Assembly (NCBI GenBank): GCA_029204225.1 | Contig: CM055096.1 | Location: 30,390,557-30,454,556 of the forward strand | DNA from: Diphasiastrum complanatum | Lineage: Eukaryota; Streptophyta; Lycopodiopsida; Lycopodiales; Lycopodiaceae | Length of the DNA: 64,000 bases | Direction: 5' to 3' | Part shown: piece by piece, positions 36,130-46,347 of the stretch | Layout: each line of letters opens with the position of its first letter | Numbering within the stretch: position 1 is the first letter of the stretch | The notes under the pieces: generated by a model | Seen by the model: only the letters and a program-made list of their open reading frames with translations | The model's database searches: none | What the model was told of the DNA's origin: nothing | Translations under genes and position numbers: made by a program

Positions 36130-36538
36130 TGTTACAACCATATTCAACTAAGGACATGGAATAGTCCTAATATGGTAGTCCATCCCTTCGGTGTTCGAGA
36201 TTGTTAGTCACGCCGATATTTAATTCCATGTCAAGGCCTGTATGTGACTAATGACCTTGAGAGGACCCAAACACTCTCATTGAGACATACAGAGCAGTGC
36301 ATGTATGTGTGACTGTTATAGGCATGAGGACTGCATGGGAGCTGTGATTTATAGTTGGATTGCATGGGGGTTGCATGGGTTCATGGACGTCTCTATATTT
36401 TGAGGTAGAGAATCTCCTGTTGACAACTTTTCTTTCAGGTTACTAGTTGCTCTCTTCTCCTCAAGCATTCACATCATGCATGGCTAGGTCTAGAATTGAT
36501 CTAGGATTGATTGGGAGGTTTTGCTCCCACATGTCTCT
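36130..36538 (+). repeat. 3' LTR of the non-autonomous element, truncated
   Basis: Aligns with 33,705-34,117 of the 5' LTR with substitutions and small deletions; the similarity ends after ACATGTCTCTT. Confidence 0.85.
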
Positions 36539-36889
36539 TCTTCTCTACGTGTCATGCATAATGTAGGGTAAACGCTTAGATCCACTAGATCATCTTAGCA
36601 GAGTTTGCCACACTTCCAGTGCCACTAAAGGTCATTTCCAACGTCATCTTTTTGAGGATACAATTGAAGGTAGGTGGAGATGTCCATGGATTGCAATTAC
36701 ATTTAAAAGAGAGCTTCATGCGAGAGGTCATTGTCTATTTTGTTCAGATTAGGAAATTATAGGCCAAATTTCATTGTCAATTGAATTTATTAATTAGGTC
36801 AAAAGTTTGTAAATAGGCCTCATCAAAATTTTTACTAAAAATTGTATGGTCTATAGCCTTCAGCAAGCTAGTGCCTAAGTCACCTATGT

Positions 36890-36998
36890 TTGACTAGTAG
36901 TTGGTAGACTAAGGTGTGGTAGGTAGGGTGGGTGAAGTAGGTGAGAGTGGTAGGTGAAGTAGATGAGAGTGGTAGGTGAGGGTAGGTAGACCTAGAGA
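36890..36998 (+). repeat. GTAGGTGAGAGTG minisatellite
   Basis: Imperfect repeats of GGTAGGTGA(AGTAG)/GAGAGTGGTAGGTGA over about 100 bp. Confidence 0.75.
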
Positions 36999-37135
36999 GA
37001 GAATGAATGTGTCTCTAAAAGGCAGGGCCAATGAGTTTTGCATACCTCAAATTTTGTATTGTTATGTTGCTCATTAATGAGCATCATAGAATTAATGAAC
37101 CGTGGGCGGTTCACCACGGTTCTGAGAACCGTACA

Positions 37136-37566
37136 GTTATGGACTCGGCTCATTACATTCGCCGTGTCCATTTTACTTTATACATAAGCAGGCCTTGGGC
37201 CCTTTTTTATTCATTAGTGACACTTAGACTATATGGTTGGCCTTTGGCCTTATTATTCATTATTAGGCCATTTGGACATATTACTGGAGAGTGGGGACCT
37301 TCTTGGAGGGCGCACTATTTTCCCTCCCAGTTGGGCCCTAGCCACCGGAAGCTTCCTTTTAGGGCTTCCTCTTGGCTATAAGTAGGGAAACTGTGTCATT
37401 TGTTATTCAGCTGATGATATTGATCTCTGTCTTTAGTCTCCTTAATCTCTCTCTTTCCTGCTTTCTAGGGTTAAGTCTTGCTTATGTGCTGCTTTCATAG
37501 CTTAAGTCTTGCTTATGTGATGCTTTCATAGCTTAGCTTTAGATCAGTTGTGGCTCTATTCGTAAC
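37136..37566 (+). repeat. 5' LTR of the gypsy derivative
   Basis: 431 bp with a TATA-like GGCTATAAGTAGGG at 37,373-37,386 and a repeated CTTAAGTCTTGCTTATG-TGCTTTCATAG near its right end. Adjoins the Met-tRNA primer site. Confidence 0.9.
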
Positions 37567-37567
37567 T

Positions 37568-37579
37568 TGGTATCAGAGC
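37568..37579 (+). other. Primer-binding site (initiator Met-tRNA)
   Basis: TGGTATCAGAGC directly after the 5' LTR. Confidence 0.9.
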
Positions 37580-38258
37580 AATTTCCTGATTACTGAATTT
37601 CAGATCTGATTTTCTGCTTGGATGCCCATTTTCCTTGCTGATTTTTCTCTCTTTGCTGAGGGCTTTCGTCTCTTTGCTTCAGCAACATTCAACACAGTTT
37701 GGAGGAGGACCAGCTCCCATCATTTTCCTTGGCGGAGCTTAAGCAGATAGTTAGCGGAAGTACTTCTGCTAAATTTGGCGGTCGGAATTTTTTTTTTTTT
37801 GGGCACATTATTTCCGCGCCCAAGTTCCAACCCTCCATCACCCATTTCCAGCTTGTTTGCAGGCTCTCTAGCGCCCAATTCCCTCATCTCTTTCGTCCGT
37901 TCCTCCTTCCATTTTCAGCCCTCTTTTCACTTTTGTTGGCAGGCTGTCCAGCCGCTTCATACCTGTCACTTTCGTCCGTTTTTGTCTCCGTTTGTAGCCA
38001 TTTTTCACACCTTGTTTGCAGGCTGTCCATTGCCCATCCTCAACCAAATTTCACAAAATTCCGACTCCGTTTGATATTCCAATTTGTCAGTTGCCTCCTG
38101 GCTGTCCAGCGCATTTTCACAGCCTTCATTTTCACTTTTTTTCATTTGTTAATTGCTGTCCTTTCTTAGTTGTGATAATAGTGGTTTTAATAGACTAATT
38201 TGGGGTGACGACAAGAGTCCGCTCTCTCAAGTTTTCGTCTATTCCTTCCACTATCATT

Positions 38259-39290
38259 ATGGCACATTCACCTACCCCAAGTGAGACTACTCAGGAAAAT
38301 CTTATCCGATCAGTTTCGTCGCATGGATGAGACCCTTTCTGGCCTCGTTCTTTGCTTCGATACCGTTATGACTGGCTTTGCTACTACGCAGTCACAGATT
38401 GATTCTTTACAGCCTCATGGTCCTGGTAAAGCTCATGTTTTTCCTTCATTTGGGACTCCCCCTCCATTTGGATTTCCATCTTCCTCTGCTAGTCAACCTG
38501 GTGGTGGACCGTTCATTCCACCTAACCCATCTCCTGGTTTCTTTTCACGTCCCCCACTTCTTGAGCCACACTTTGCTCGAGACTTTCGTGATAGGGTACA
38601 ACTTGCTACCTATTACGGTTCCTCTGACGGGAACTTATTAGAGAATTGGTTTGCTAAGCTTGACACATATTTTCAGATCTACCCTAAGACTGATCCTCAG
38701 AAGATCCAGTTGGCTGCTTTACATTTAGATGGATGCGCCGCCACGTGGTGGCGAGTTTATAGAGCTGATCCTGATCGGGAAGGGCTCCATTTATGGCATA
38801 CTTTTCGCCGTGACATCCGTCATAATATGATTGACCCTCAGTGGCTCGACCGCCAACGTGATACATTCCGTAGTCTCACTCAGACCAGTGATCTTGCTTC
38901 TTATACAGATCAGTTTATGGAGCTTTCTTATCTTTTCACAGATCTACAGCCCACTGAGCTTATTTCTCGTTACATTGCTGGGCTTCGTGGTGCTTTACGT
39001 TATGATGTTTCTTCCTTCCGTCCTCCCACACTTGTTGAGGCAATGTCTCTTGCTAGTACTTTACAGCATAAGTACTCTGACACTCTTCCTTCCCGCTTCT
39101 CCCGACCCCATCCTTTCCCGCTGCGTCCACCCCTACACCTGCCCCTTCTGTTCCAGCTCTCTCCATTGTCCCTTCGTCTCCTCGTCCTGCTTTTGTCCGA
39201 CGTTACACGTCTGCAGAGTTCGCTGACCTTCAACAACAACGTCTTTGCTTTTGTTGTAAGAGTCCTGACCATTTTGCCCGTGATTGCCGT
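38259..39290 (+). pseudogene. Gypsy gag of the derivative element
   Basis: A start ATG at 38,259 (AHSPTPSETTQEN) is one base out of frame with the main gag at 38,281-39,110, which carries the retrotransposon gag domain: ATYYGSSDGNLLENWFAKLD, LAALHLDGCAATWWRVY, LASYTDQFMELSYLF and LISRYIAGLRGALRYDV. A second shift near 39,110-39,230 is needed to reach the knuckle CFCCKSPDHFARDC (39,246-39,287). Gag forms the particle and packages RNA. Frameshifted, so this copy is probably inactive. Confidence 0.88.
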
Positions 39291-39479
39291 CAGCCTTTCC
39301 CTACTACTACTGCTATTTTTTACCATGAGGGCACTACTCCAGATGATTCCGATATCTACATTCATGTTTCTGATGAGCCTGACCTATCCTCTGAGCCTTC
39401 CACTAATTTACTTCCTGCTACTTGCCATGCTCAGCTTGCCTATGCTACTTGGACAGGGCGTCCTGGTCCTCGCTCCATT

Positions 39480-39862
39480 CGGTTAGTGTACGTATTACAG
39501 GTCGTGAGTATATTGCTTTAGTTGATACTGGCAGCACTCATTCTTTTATTAGCAGTTATATCACTAGTCGGATACATGCTTCACTTGTTCCTGCTTCTCA
39601 GCCTCTCACAGTTGAGGTTGCCAGTTCCCATTCTTTTCCTAGTTCTCAGATGTTTCAGCGTTTACCATACCGAATTGGAGATTTTTTTGGACAGGCAGAT
39701 CTTTACATTATTCCTATGGAGCGTTATGATCTTATCCTTGGTGCTGATTGGTTTGCATCTCTTGGAGCCGTTACACTGGACTTGACACAACAAACATTGA
39801 CATTTGTACTTGATGCAGTTACACACTCACTTGTTGGCATTGATTCTCAGGGAGACTTCTAG
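39480..39862 (+). pseudogene. Gypsy aspartic protease
   Basis: The active-site motif LVDTGSTHSFI lies at about 39,518-39,550, followed by PYRIGDFFGQADLYIIPM and YDLILGADWFASLG. The domain is complete. It is followed by IDSQGDF then TAG (39,860-39,862); the frame continues beyond in the same phase. The Gag-protease shift is near 39,480. Confidence 0.9.
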
Positions 39863-41533
39863 TTGGTTACCGAAAAGCAGTTTGTGCGTAGCCTGCCAAA
39901 GGCTGACGATGCAGCTCTTCTTTCCATTCAGAGTACATCAGTTGCTGCTTCACTTTCACCATCCGTGGGTCCTCTTCCTCAGGTTGATGCTGCTTCGGAT
40001 TTAGAGGTTGTTGCTGTGTGCCTTGCGCCTATATGCCTTGATTCACAGATATCGTATTCAGTGGTCATTCCTGGTTTCATTGACATTGAGACCGTATACC
40101 TTGGTGGTATTTCTACTATTGCTTTTGTGCATACTTCAGATTTCCCTCTTGGTTCGGTGGTTGGTGCAGTATCTTCTCCATTGGTCTCTATATCTCCATC
40201 TCTTGAGTCTGTTATGGCCGATGTTCCTGCTGATTTCTATGGGGTTCTTCATGGGTCCACGTTTGATGGTTCCCTCACTATTGGTGATAAGGTTTCTTCT
40301 TTCGCTCTACTCCATGGATCTCTGCTTGAGGTTTGTGATCTGCCTCATGATATTTCTACGGTTCCTGACATGATTTATGCGCCTTTGGCCCTTACTGTTA
40401 CACATATTTCATCCGAGGATATTTGCCAGATGGTCACTATTACTTATCTAGGGTATTTATATGCTGGGACCTTTCTAGATGAGTACACGGACATCCTTTC
40501 GTCTCCTGGTGTTTCTACATATAGGTTTGCTGCAGTCCATGCCGATGGTATACACTTTTGGGTTCATGCGACTGATTCCTTTTTACCTCTTGATATTTGG
40601 CATTCTTGGTTATTACGTATCGCTTGGATTTCATTTGGACCTATTGCTTTCACTACTGCTTCATTTTCAGCTATGGATATATGGCATTCCTGGTTATTAC
40701 ATATAGCTTGGTTTTCATTTGGACCTGTTGATTGGTGCTGGTTTTTCCATATTACTGATCGCCTATGGTGCGGATATCTCTATGATTATGCATGTGGCTC
40801 TCTATCTATTCCTTAGATTGTTGCTCATTGTCAGGCTTGGCATATCCTGTTGGCTTGGGTTATTGCCTCCGTTCCAACTACTGTTTGTTTGGGTGATCTT
40901 CAGGTTCCCTGTCATTTCAGGTTGCTCCATATTGCTTGGTCTCCGATGCTGAGTTGCCACTTTGTTCCGGTGTTCCGAGACCATCAGGGTACCTTGAGAG
41001 AATTCCTTCTCCTCTCTTGGATAGTTTTTGGGGATGTTGCCGCCATATACTTGAGTGTTGCTCATATGTGCTTTGATACTCATTCCCAGCTACACGTGGA
41101 TATTGCTCCGATGCTTGCTACTGATGTTGCGGAACCTGTTCCTTGTTCCAGGGCATTTCTTCTATTCCTCACTTGTGCGCCTGGCGTGTACTTTGGGATT
41201 ACACTTGCGGCCAGTTCCGATGGGTCATCCGATTCTCCATCCGTTTTTGGTGTATCCTATGATGGATTGGTAATATGAGGCCTTTCTGGATGAGTTTTTT
41301 GGCTACAGTTTGTCAGTTGGGGCCTCTACTATTATTTTCATGCATCATGTCTTTTTAGATGATGCATTGATTTCTTGGACCTTCTGGAGCTTTTGGCATG
41401 CTGCTCTTCTCGTGATATGGGCCTTGAGGGTACCGTATGCCATTGCTACTTCTCATTCATGGGCCCTATGGATACCTTGGGCTTTTAACCATGTTGGTGC
41501 ATATTTCTCCATTTTAAGCTATCCTTTGTCAGG
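39863..41533 (+). CDS. Unrecognised Trp/His-rich reading frame replacing RT-RNase H-integrase core
   Basis: In phase with protease across one TAG. The first about 25 codons (EKQFVRSLPKADDAALLS) are a normal protease-RT spacer, then Ser/Val/Ala/Asp-rich sequence, then aromatic repeats: LDIWHSWLLRIAWISFGP (from about 40,590) and MDIWHSWLLHIAWFSFGP (from about 40,675). After a TAG (40,814-40,816) the frame runs on to 41,275 with weaker copies (CQAWHILLAW, FRLLHIAWSPM). After a frameshift, FLDEFFGYSLSVGAST (from about 41,285) echoes FLDEYTDILSSPGVST (from about 40,470). No RT box, RNase H Asp or DDE triad exists. Function unknown; hydrophobic repeats could be membrane-like or compositional. It rejoins the integrase C-terminus in phase. 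Confidence 0.55.
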
Positions 41534-42310
41534 ATGATCTCCTTGGTGCTAGTCTTCCGATGCTGCTATCTTTTCTTGGGGCACCTTGCACATATGGTTG
41601 ATGGTTACGTGTATCATGCGGCTATTCGCGATGAGTGTCCATCTCTTTTCCAGTTTCCTTATTGGCTTCCTGTTGCTGATGCAGTTCTACCTTCTCGGGC
41701 TTTTTTGGATACCTTGGTGCTCGAGCTTATTACCTGGGCCAGTTCTCATTTACAGCATGTTCAGCAGCGTTATCAGACCTTAGTTGATTGTCACCGCCGC
41801 CATGTTGAGTTTCAGCTTGGAGATATGGTTTATCTACGCCTACGGTTTGCACGTCATCATTTTGTCCAAGGCCATGCTTCTACTGAGAAGCTTGCACCAC
41901 GTTATTATGGGCCTTATCGCATTTTGGAGGTTCTTAGTCCAGTTACATATCGCTTACAGCTTCCTGCTTCCACACGCGCCTGTGATGTATTCCATGTCAG
42001 TTTATTACGTGCTGCTATTGAGGATGACGCACCTTGTGATGCTGAGTTTCCTATTGCTCCAGTGCTATTTCCATTTTTACCTGCTGCTATATTACAGGTT
42101 CGTCTATACCATAGTTGCCGCCGCCGGCAGATTCAGTTTTTGGTCCAGTGGGATGGCCGTCCTATTGAGGAGTCCACATGGGAGCCTATTGATGTCTTTT
42201 ATCATACACCATCACTTGCGGATCAGGCTCGTGCTCTTGCTGCACTTGTTGATTCCTCTACATCAGATGTTGTTCTAGCTGTTGATGCACCAGGGCTTGC
42301 TGCTACTTGA
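41534..42310 (+). pseudogene. Integrase C-terminal domain plus chromodomain
   Basis: After about 100 bp of unrelated frame, ALPSRAF-type sequence leads to the integrase end: QQRYQTLVDCHRRHVEFQLG, DMVYLRLR, KLAPRYYGPYRILEVLSPVT (GPY/F module), ACDVFHVSLLR. Then a chromodomain: RQIQFLVQWDGRPIEESTWE. The frame is open to TGA at 42,310. Chromodomains guide integration toward heterochromatin histone marks. This end is well preserved, in contrast with the missing catalytic core. Confidence 0.9.
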
Positions 42311-42358
42311 TCCAGTTTCTTTTCGGCAGTTGGGTTTTTTTCTTTTGTGCCAGGGAGA

Positions 42359-42799
42359 GTTATGGACTCGGCTCATTACATTCGCCGCGTCCATTTACAT
42401 TTACTTTACTTTATGCATAAGCAGGCCTTGGGCCCTTTTTTATTCATTAGTGACACTTAGACTATATGGTTGGCCTTTGGCCTTATTATTCATTATTAGG
42501 CCATTTGGACATATTACTGGAGAGTGAGGGCTTTCTTGGAGGGCGCACTATTTTCCCTCCCAGTTGGGCCCTAGCCACCGGAAGCTTCCTTTTAGGGCTT
42601 CCTCTTGGCTATAAGTAGGGAAACTGTGTCATTTGTTATTCAGCTGATGATATTGATCTCTCTCTTTAGTCTCCTTAATCTCTCTCTTTCCTGCTTTCTA
42701 GGGTTAAGTCTTGCTTATGTCCTGCTTTCATATCTTAAGTCTTGCTTATGTGATGCTTTCATAGCTTAGCTCTAGATTAGCTGTGGCTCTATTCGTAAC
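42359..42799 (+). repeat. 3' LTR of the gypsy derivative
   Basis: 441 bp; differs from the 5' LTR by about ten substitutions and a short TTTACATTTAC insertion near its start. Confidence 0.9.
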
Positions 42800-42986
42800 T
42801 ACGGTTCTCAAATTTTTTTGGCGAGAACCGTGGTGAACTGTGTAGTTACTAATTAATTAATTAATTTTTTTATCAAACATTAATTAATTTATTATTTAAT
42901 TATTTATGATGAACCGTATCACGGTTCATGAACCGTGGTACGGTTCACCCCACGGTTCTGAGAACCGTGGGTACTATGATGAGCAT

Positions 42987-44787
42987 GTACTTTTTGTCTA
43001 TCATCAATAAATGCTAATTCTATCTTGTTTCTACAAGTCTTGTGTACTTGCTAATGTATAGTATGTTAAAAAATAGTACTGTACTTGCATTTAATGGATG
43101 TGTTCCTGTCTCTACCATTGTTCATCTAGCATTTCATGATTTGTGATGTCCTCTTAGTCCAAGATTTTGTTCAGATAATTGTGGACCGTGTTTTTCTGTA
43201 ATATCAAGTAGTATGCTCTTGGGCTATATAGCCAGATAGTTTGGACAAGCCCATCAATGCATCAAGTGTCATCAAGTTCATTTCCTTCAATATCTTCATC
43301 ATCAACTGTTGACATGGATATGATTCACAATTCAGTTGAGATGACCTGTCTCACTTCGAATTGGAGGCATCTACTAAGTGGTTACACAAAAAGAAAGCAG
43401 TTTCTTTCTTTATTAGTGAGTACGTCAATTGGTCCCATGCTTTTCACCTGCAAATGCAATAGAAATCAAGCTAAAGCAAGCACAAAATTGTTCCAACCTT
43501 GACTTGAAAGACCTTTCTTGATGTGAACACAAAGATTGAGGACCCAGATAAGAATAGCTTAGATCAACAGAGGCAGACTGCAATATTTAGGAAAAGTCTA
43601 CTATATACTTATCCCTTCAACTGAAGGAAAACATGCAGATTGTTGTCAATACACTGATAAAAGAGCACACGAACAAAAGAATCCCTTCTCCAGGAGGTCC
43701 AGTCCTCTTATGCTTTGTTCGCTACTAAAGTCATAATAGCTTGCTAATACCAACTAGAAGTTATCTCACTATTATTGACTTAAGGGCTTGTCAGTTTCAT
43801 TGAAACCCTCTTATGCGCATTTAGGCAATTTTGTCTACTTTTTGAATGCCTCATTACTTAGTCTACTGGTTCGGATTTGCCAGTACATAACAGTGCCTCT
43901 GTCACAAACTGATATTGTTACCTGCATGCATGAGCCTCTATCGGATAATCATGTTGAAGCTCAAGCATCAACTAAACTTGCAAGAAGTTATAAAAAAACA
44001 GCAAAGAAACATTTTCATTGCAGAAAGGAATTTGTGCTTTGGGGAGCTAAACATGCACATATCAAAGGCCACAGAGTGCATAAAGTAGTTCGTGTCTGAT
44101 AAACAGATGTCAGAAATGGAGTGCCAGCTTGTTAATGGATGGAAATTTTTTCTAAGTAATTTTCATTGCTGAAGAGGCCTAGAGCATGTGACTTGCTCTT
44201 ACTGTGTTTTCTTACTGAAATGATCTCTGTGGCAAATTTATGCAAGATCAATGTCACAATAGGTAATCCAGAGGTATTACTCAAACAATTGATTCTATCT
44301 TGAAAGTTTGAAAGTTTTTGTTACCAACTTACCAGTGCTAGCTTCTTATCTGGTAATTAAAACATGAACGATAACATCAATACTGTTCTGAGGATGTGTT
44401 CAGCAACTCACAATGATGGTAATATAGCAAACGAGGAAAATTAATGGTTGAAGATGCCTGAGTTTCAATAATGTTTGTGTGTTATAGAATCATTTTTGTG
44501 TCCATTCTTGGCACATTGTTCAGTTTGTTATTGCTTGCCTTCTGTAGCTGTTGTGGATACAGTTTGAGATCTATTGTGGCACTTTTTTATCCCTATTTTC
44601 AAAAGGAGCTGATATGCAAGTGGGGGTTAGTGGACTAAAATTTTCATATTTGATTAAATTACTTTCTATTTTCAATAAGGCATTTGAACCGAGTCTGGTT
44701 ATCGGCAGAGAGGCAACCATGATTCACAGAAGTTTCTGGTTTTTGACAAATCAAGCTCCAGTTTTTGTCATGCTTTTGACTCTGTGA
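42987..44787. other. Intronic sequence, no gene recognised
   Basis: Short ORFs (43,257-43,502; 43,788-44,099 plus) do not fit E2F, have no consistent splice signals and match no TE family I know. Confidence 0.45.
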
Positions 44788-44856
44788 GCTGAAATCATAG
44801 AACCGTGGGTTCTGGGAACCGTGGTTGGAACCGTACCACGGTTCCTTGAACCGTGG

Positions 44857-45550
44857 CATAGTTGCACAGAATCGCGTTTCTGGGAGGAGACGTTTCAGAA
44901 ACCACGTTTCTGAGAAACGCGTTTCTCCTCCCAGAATTGCAACTTTTTTTTTTTTTTTTTTTTTTTGGAAAAATAGCTTATGGCTGAAATTTTCTTAGGG
45001 GATCAATGGTCAAACGAGTGTTTTGCCTTTGAGAAGTGCAGTAGATGGGTCACAAACAGATCTTATTTTCAATAGCTATTTGGTTGTTATTTGCTTTGGT
45101 TTTCAATAAATGCTCAGGGGGTTCGGGGGGCGGTAGCCCCCCGGTGGGGGGTTTCGGGGGCAATGCCCCCCAACGGCAGGGTCCGGGGGCTGCCGGTAGA
45201 CCCCGGCCCCGACGGTAAGGCCTCTTCATGACTTGGCCTTCCAACTCCCTGAGCGAAAACACAATTACTGGGACCATCTGTGATTGTAACAGACAGGCTA
45301 GAGGTTAGTTTTAAATTTTTATCCTTGACAGAACCCAACATGGATTAATGCACCTGAACTGGACCATCCTGCACCCGAAACAGTCGGTAAATTACACAGT
45401 AATTATGCTCTTAATTAGAGCTTTCACCTGATACCCATATTGCACAAAAAAAAACCAAAAAAAATAAAATAAAAAAAACGTTTCTGAAAAAAAATTCCAT
45501 ATTTCCGAAACGCGTTTCTGAACGCGTTTCTGAAACGCAGTGCAACTATG
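44857..45550. mobile_element. Nested foldback element with CATAGTTGCA...TGCAACTATG termini
   Basis: Perfect 10-bp terminal inverted repeats. Flanks AACCGTGG (44,849-44,856) and AACCACGG (45,551-45,558) match at 6 of 8. The interior has AAACGCGTTTCTG palindromes, a T22-24 run (44,945-44,967) and a GC-rich core at 45,117-45,215. A related copy starts at 62,679. Confidence 0.8.
45115..45215. repeat. GC-rich core with G/C runs (possible G-quadruplex/hairpins)
   Basis: About 100 bp of alternating GGGGG and CCCCC runs, forming several hairpins (GGGGGC...GCCCCC) and G-rich tracts; sharply different from its AT-rich surroundings. Confidence 0.75.
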
Positions 45551-45835
45551 AACCACGGTACGGTTCACGTAAAAAATCAAGTAATTAATTAATTTATTAA
45601 TATCCTAATTTTCTCCCCCTAAAACCTCTCATAGCTCGTTTTTTGACCCCTCTCTGTGTCAAAAAAATAAAAATAAAAAAATTAATTAATTAATTAATTA
45701 TGCCACGGTTCACACTGTTCCCCCTAAAAAAAATTGTGAACCGCATGGTTCACAGTACGGTTCTGAGAACCGTACTGAACCCGTTAACGGTTCATTAATT
45801 CTATGACTGAAATTACTAAATATGGCTTTTGTAAG

Positions 45836-46013
45836 GATGTCAAGACGAACACCGAGAGGAATGAGAGTGTGGAGGTCGAAGCCCAAAGGTGGCCCTCTGT
45901 TCACGATATCAGCCCTGCAGTTGATCCTGACCCTGGGGTTGGAGGAAGAAGTGGCAGCCGTTCACAGTTTTTAAGGGGCCTGAAAAGTGGTCCACAGACC
46001 CCTATCGCTCTTG
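45836..46013 (+). CDS. E2F: E2F exon 2 (codons 88-147)
   Basis: Acceptor TTTTGTAAG at 45,835, donor GTACGT at 46,014, phase 0 in and phase 1 out. It is acidic/Gly-rich, ending in GLKSGPQTPIALG, matching the conserved SGPQTP motif before the plant E2F DNA-binding domain. The acceptor lies 22 bp right of a foldback-element target duplication, so its polypyrimidine tract is short and partly element-adjacent. The exact 5' edge is less certain than the 3' edge. Confidence 0.85.
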
Positions 46014-46115
46014 GTACGTCTTCAGAAGCTTAGCTACTCAACGCATCTGACGTCTTAGAGTTTGACATGTTCGTGGTTAGAATGAGCATCTTAGCTCAAT
46101 CTGTTTTTTGATCAG

Positions 46116-46175
46116 GTTCATCTACCAATATTGCAAGGACTCCAGCTAGTACATGTCGATATGACAGCTCACTAG
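46116..46175 (+). CDS. E2F: E2F exon 3 (codons 147-167)
   Basis: Acceptor TTTTTTGATCAG, donor GTACCA. Encodes SSTNIARTPASTCRYDSSLG, the linker and first residues of the winged helix (RYDSSLG is diagnostic of E2F). Phase 1 at both ends. Confidence 0.93.
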   Translation, partial: VHLPILQGLQLVHVDMTAH

Positions 46176-46347
46176 GTACCAATTTTATTTAAATTTTATT
46201 GTCACGAGCTGCTCAAGTTGCTATAATATACTCATCTGTCTTTGTTGTGTGTTATTCCAGCTACAAGATATGGTTTTCATACACATTTTTCATTTGAAAT
46301 GCAAAACTAGCAACCATATCAACTTATTGCAAGCTTACAACTTTCAG

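Larger units (their letters stand above)
33705..36538 (+). mobile_element. Non-autonomous LTR retrotransposon in E2F intron 1
   Basis: 5' LTR 33,705-34,183 (TGTTAC...TTTACA), Met-tRNA primer site at 34,185, 1.94-kb interior, purine tract AAGGGAGGAAGCA at 36,117-36,129, and a 3' LTR starting TGTTAC at 36,130 and losing similarity at about 36,538 (its last 70 bp are missing or replaced). The LTRs are about 88-90% alike. The interior has no gag, protease, RT or integrase, so it must have been mobilised in trans (LARD/TRIM-like). The interior includes a possible captured host exon. Confidence 0.88.
37136..42799 (+). mobile_element. Non-autonomous Ty3/gypsy chromovirus derivative with replaced pol core
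   Basis: LTRs 37,136-37,566 and 42,359-42,799 (about 97% identical apart from one short insertion), primer site at 37,568, purine tract GCCAGGGAGAG before the 3' LTR. Order: gag, zinc knuckle, protease, a long reading frame of unknown nature, integrase C-terminus, chromodomain. RT, RNase H and the integrase catalytic core are absent. High LTR identity says the insertion is young, so it was probably moved by an autonomous relative. LTR ends GTTAT...GTAAC are non-canonical. Confidence 0.9.
37085..42978. mobile_element. hAT-like foldback element (about 230 bp) split by a gypsy insertion
   Basis: Ends CATAG...CTATG, flanked by a perfect 8-bp duplication ATGAGCAT (37,077-37,084 and 42,979-42,986). 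The body is made of GAACCGTGG/CCACGGTTC inverted motifs. The parts are 37,085-37,135 and 42,800-42,978; the gypsy element occupies the middle. There is no transposase, so it moved in trans. An 8-bp duplication is typical of hAT elements. Confidence 0.85.
44796..45805. mobile_element. hAT-like foldback element ending 22 bp before E2F exon 2's acceptor
   Basis: Ends CATAG...CTATG, with an 8-bp flank GCTGAAAT (44,788-44,795) versus ACTGAAAT (45,806-45,813), one mismatch. The outer arms share GAACCGTGG/ACGGTTC motifs and CATTAATTCTATG with the element at 37,085. It carries a second foldback nested inside. No transposase. Confidence 0.82.

Noticed and set aside
1661-37579. TGGTATCAGAGC sites as tRNA genes
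   Set aside because: Only 12-14 nt matching the tRNA 3' end, each at an LTR boundary; no cloverleaf.
38378-42278. Many overlapping hydrophobic plus-strand ORFs in the gypsy derivative (for example 40,008-40,373, 41,784-42,278)
   Set aside because: They are other-frame shadows of T-rich codons; Leu/Phe-rich in every frame and without motifs. Only the phase shared with protease and chromodomain was kept.
43788-44099. Candidate extra E2F exon (103 codons)
   Set aside because: No similarity to any E2F segment, and phase/splice sites do not fit between exons 1 and 2.
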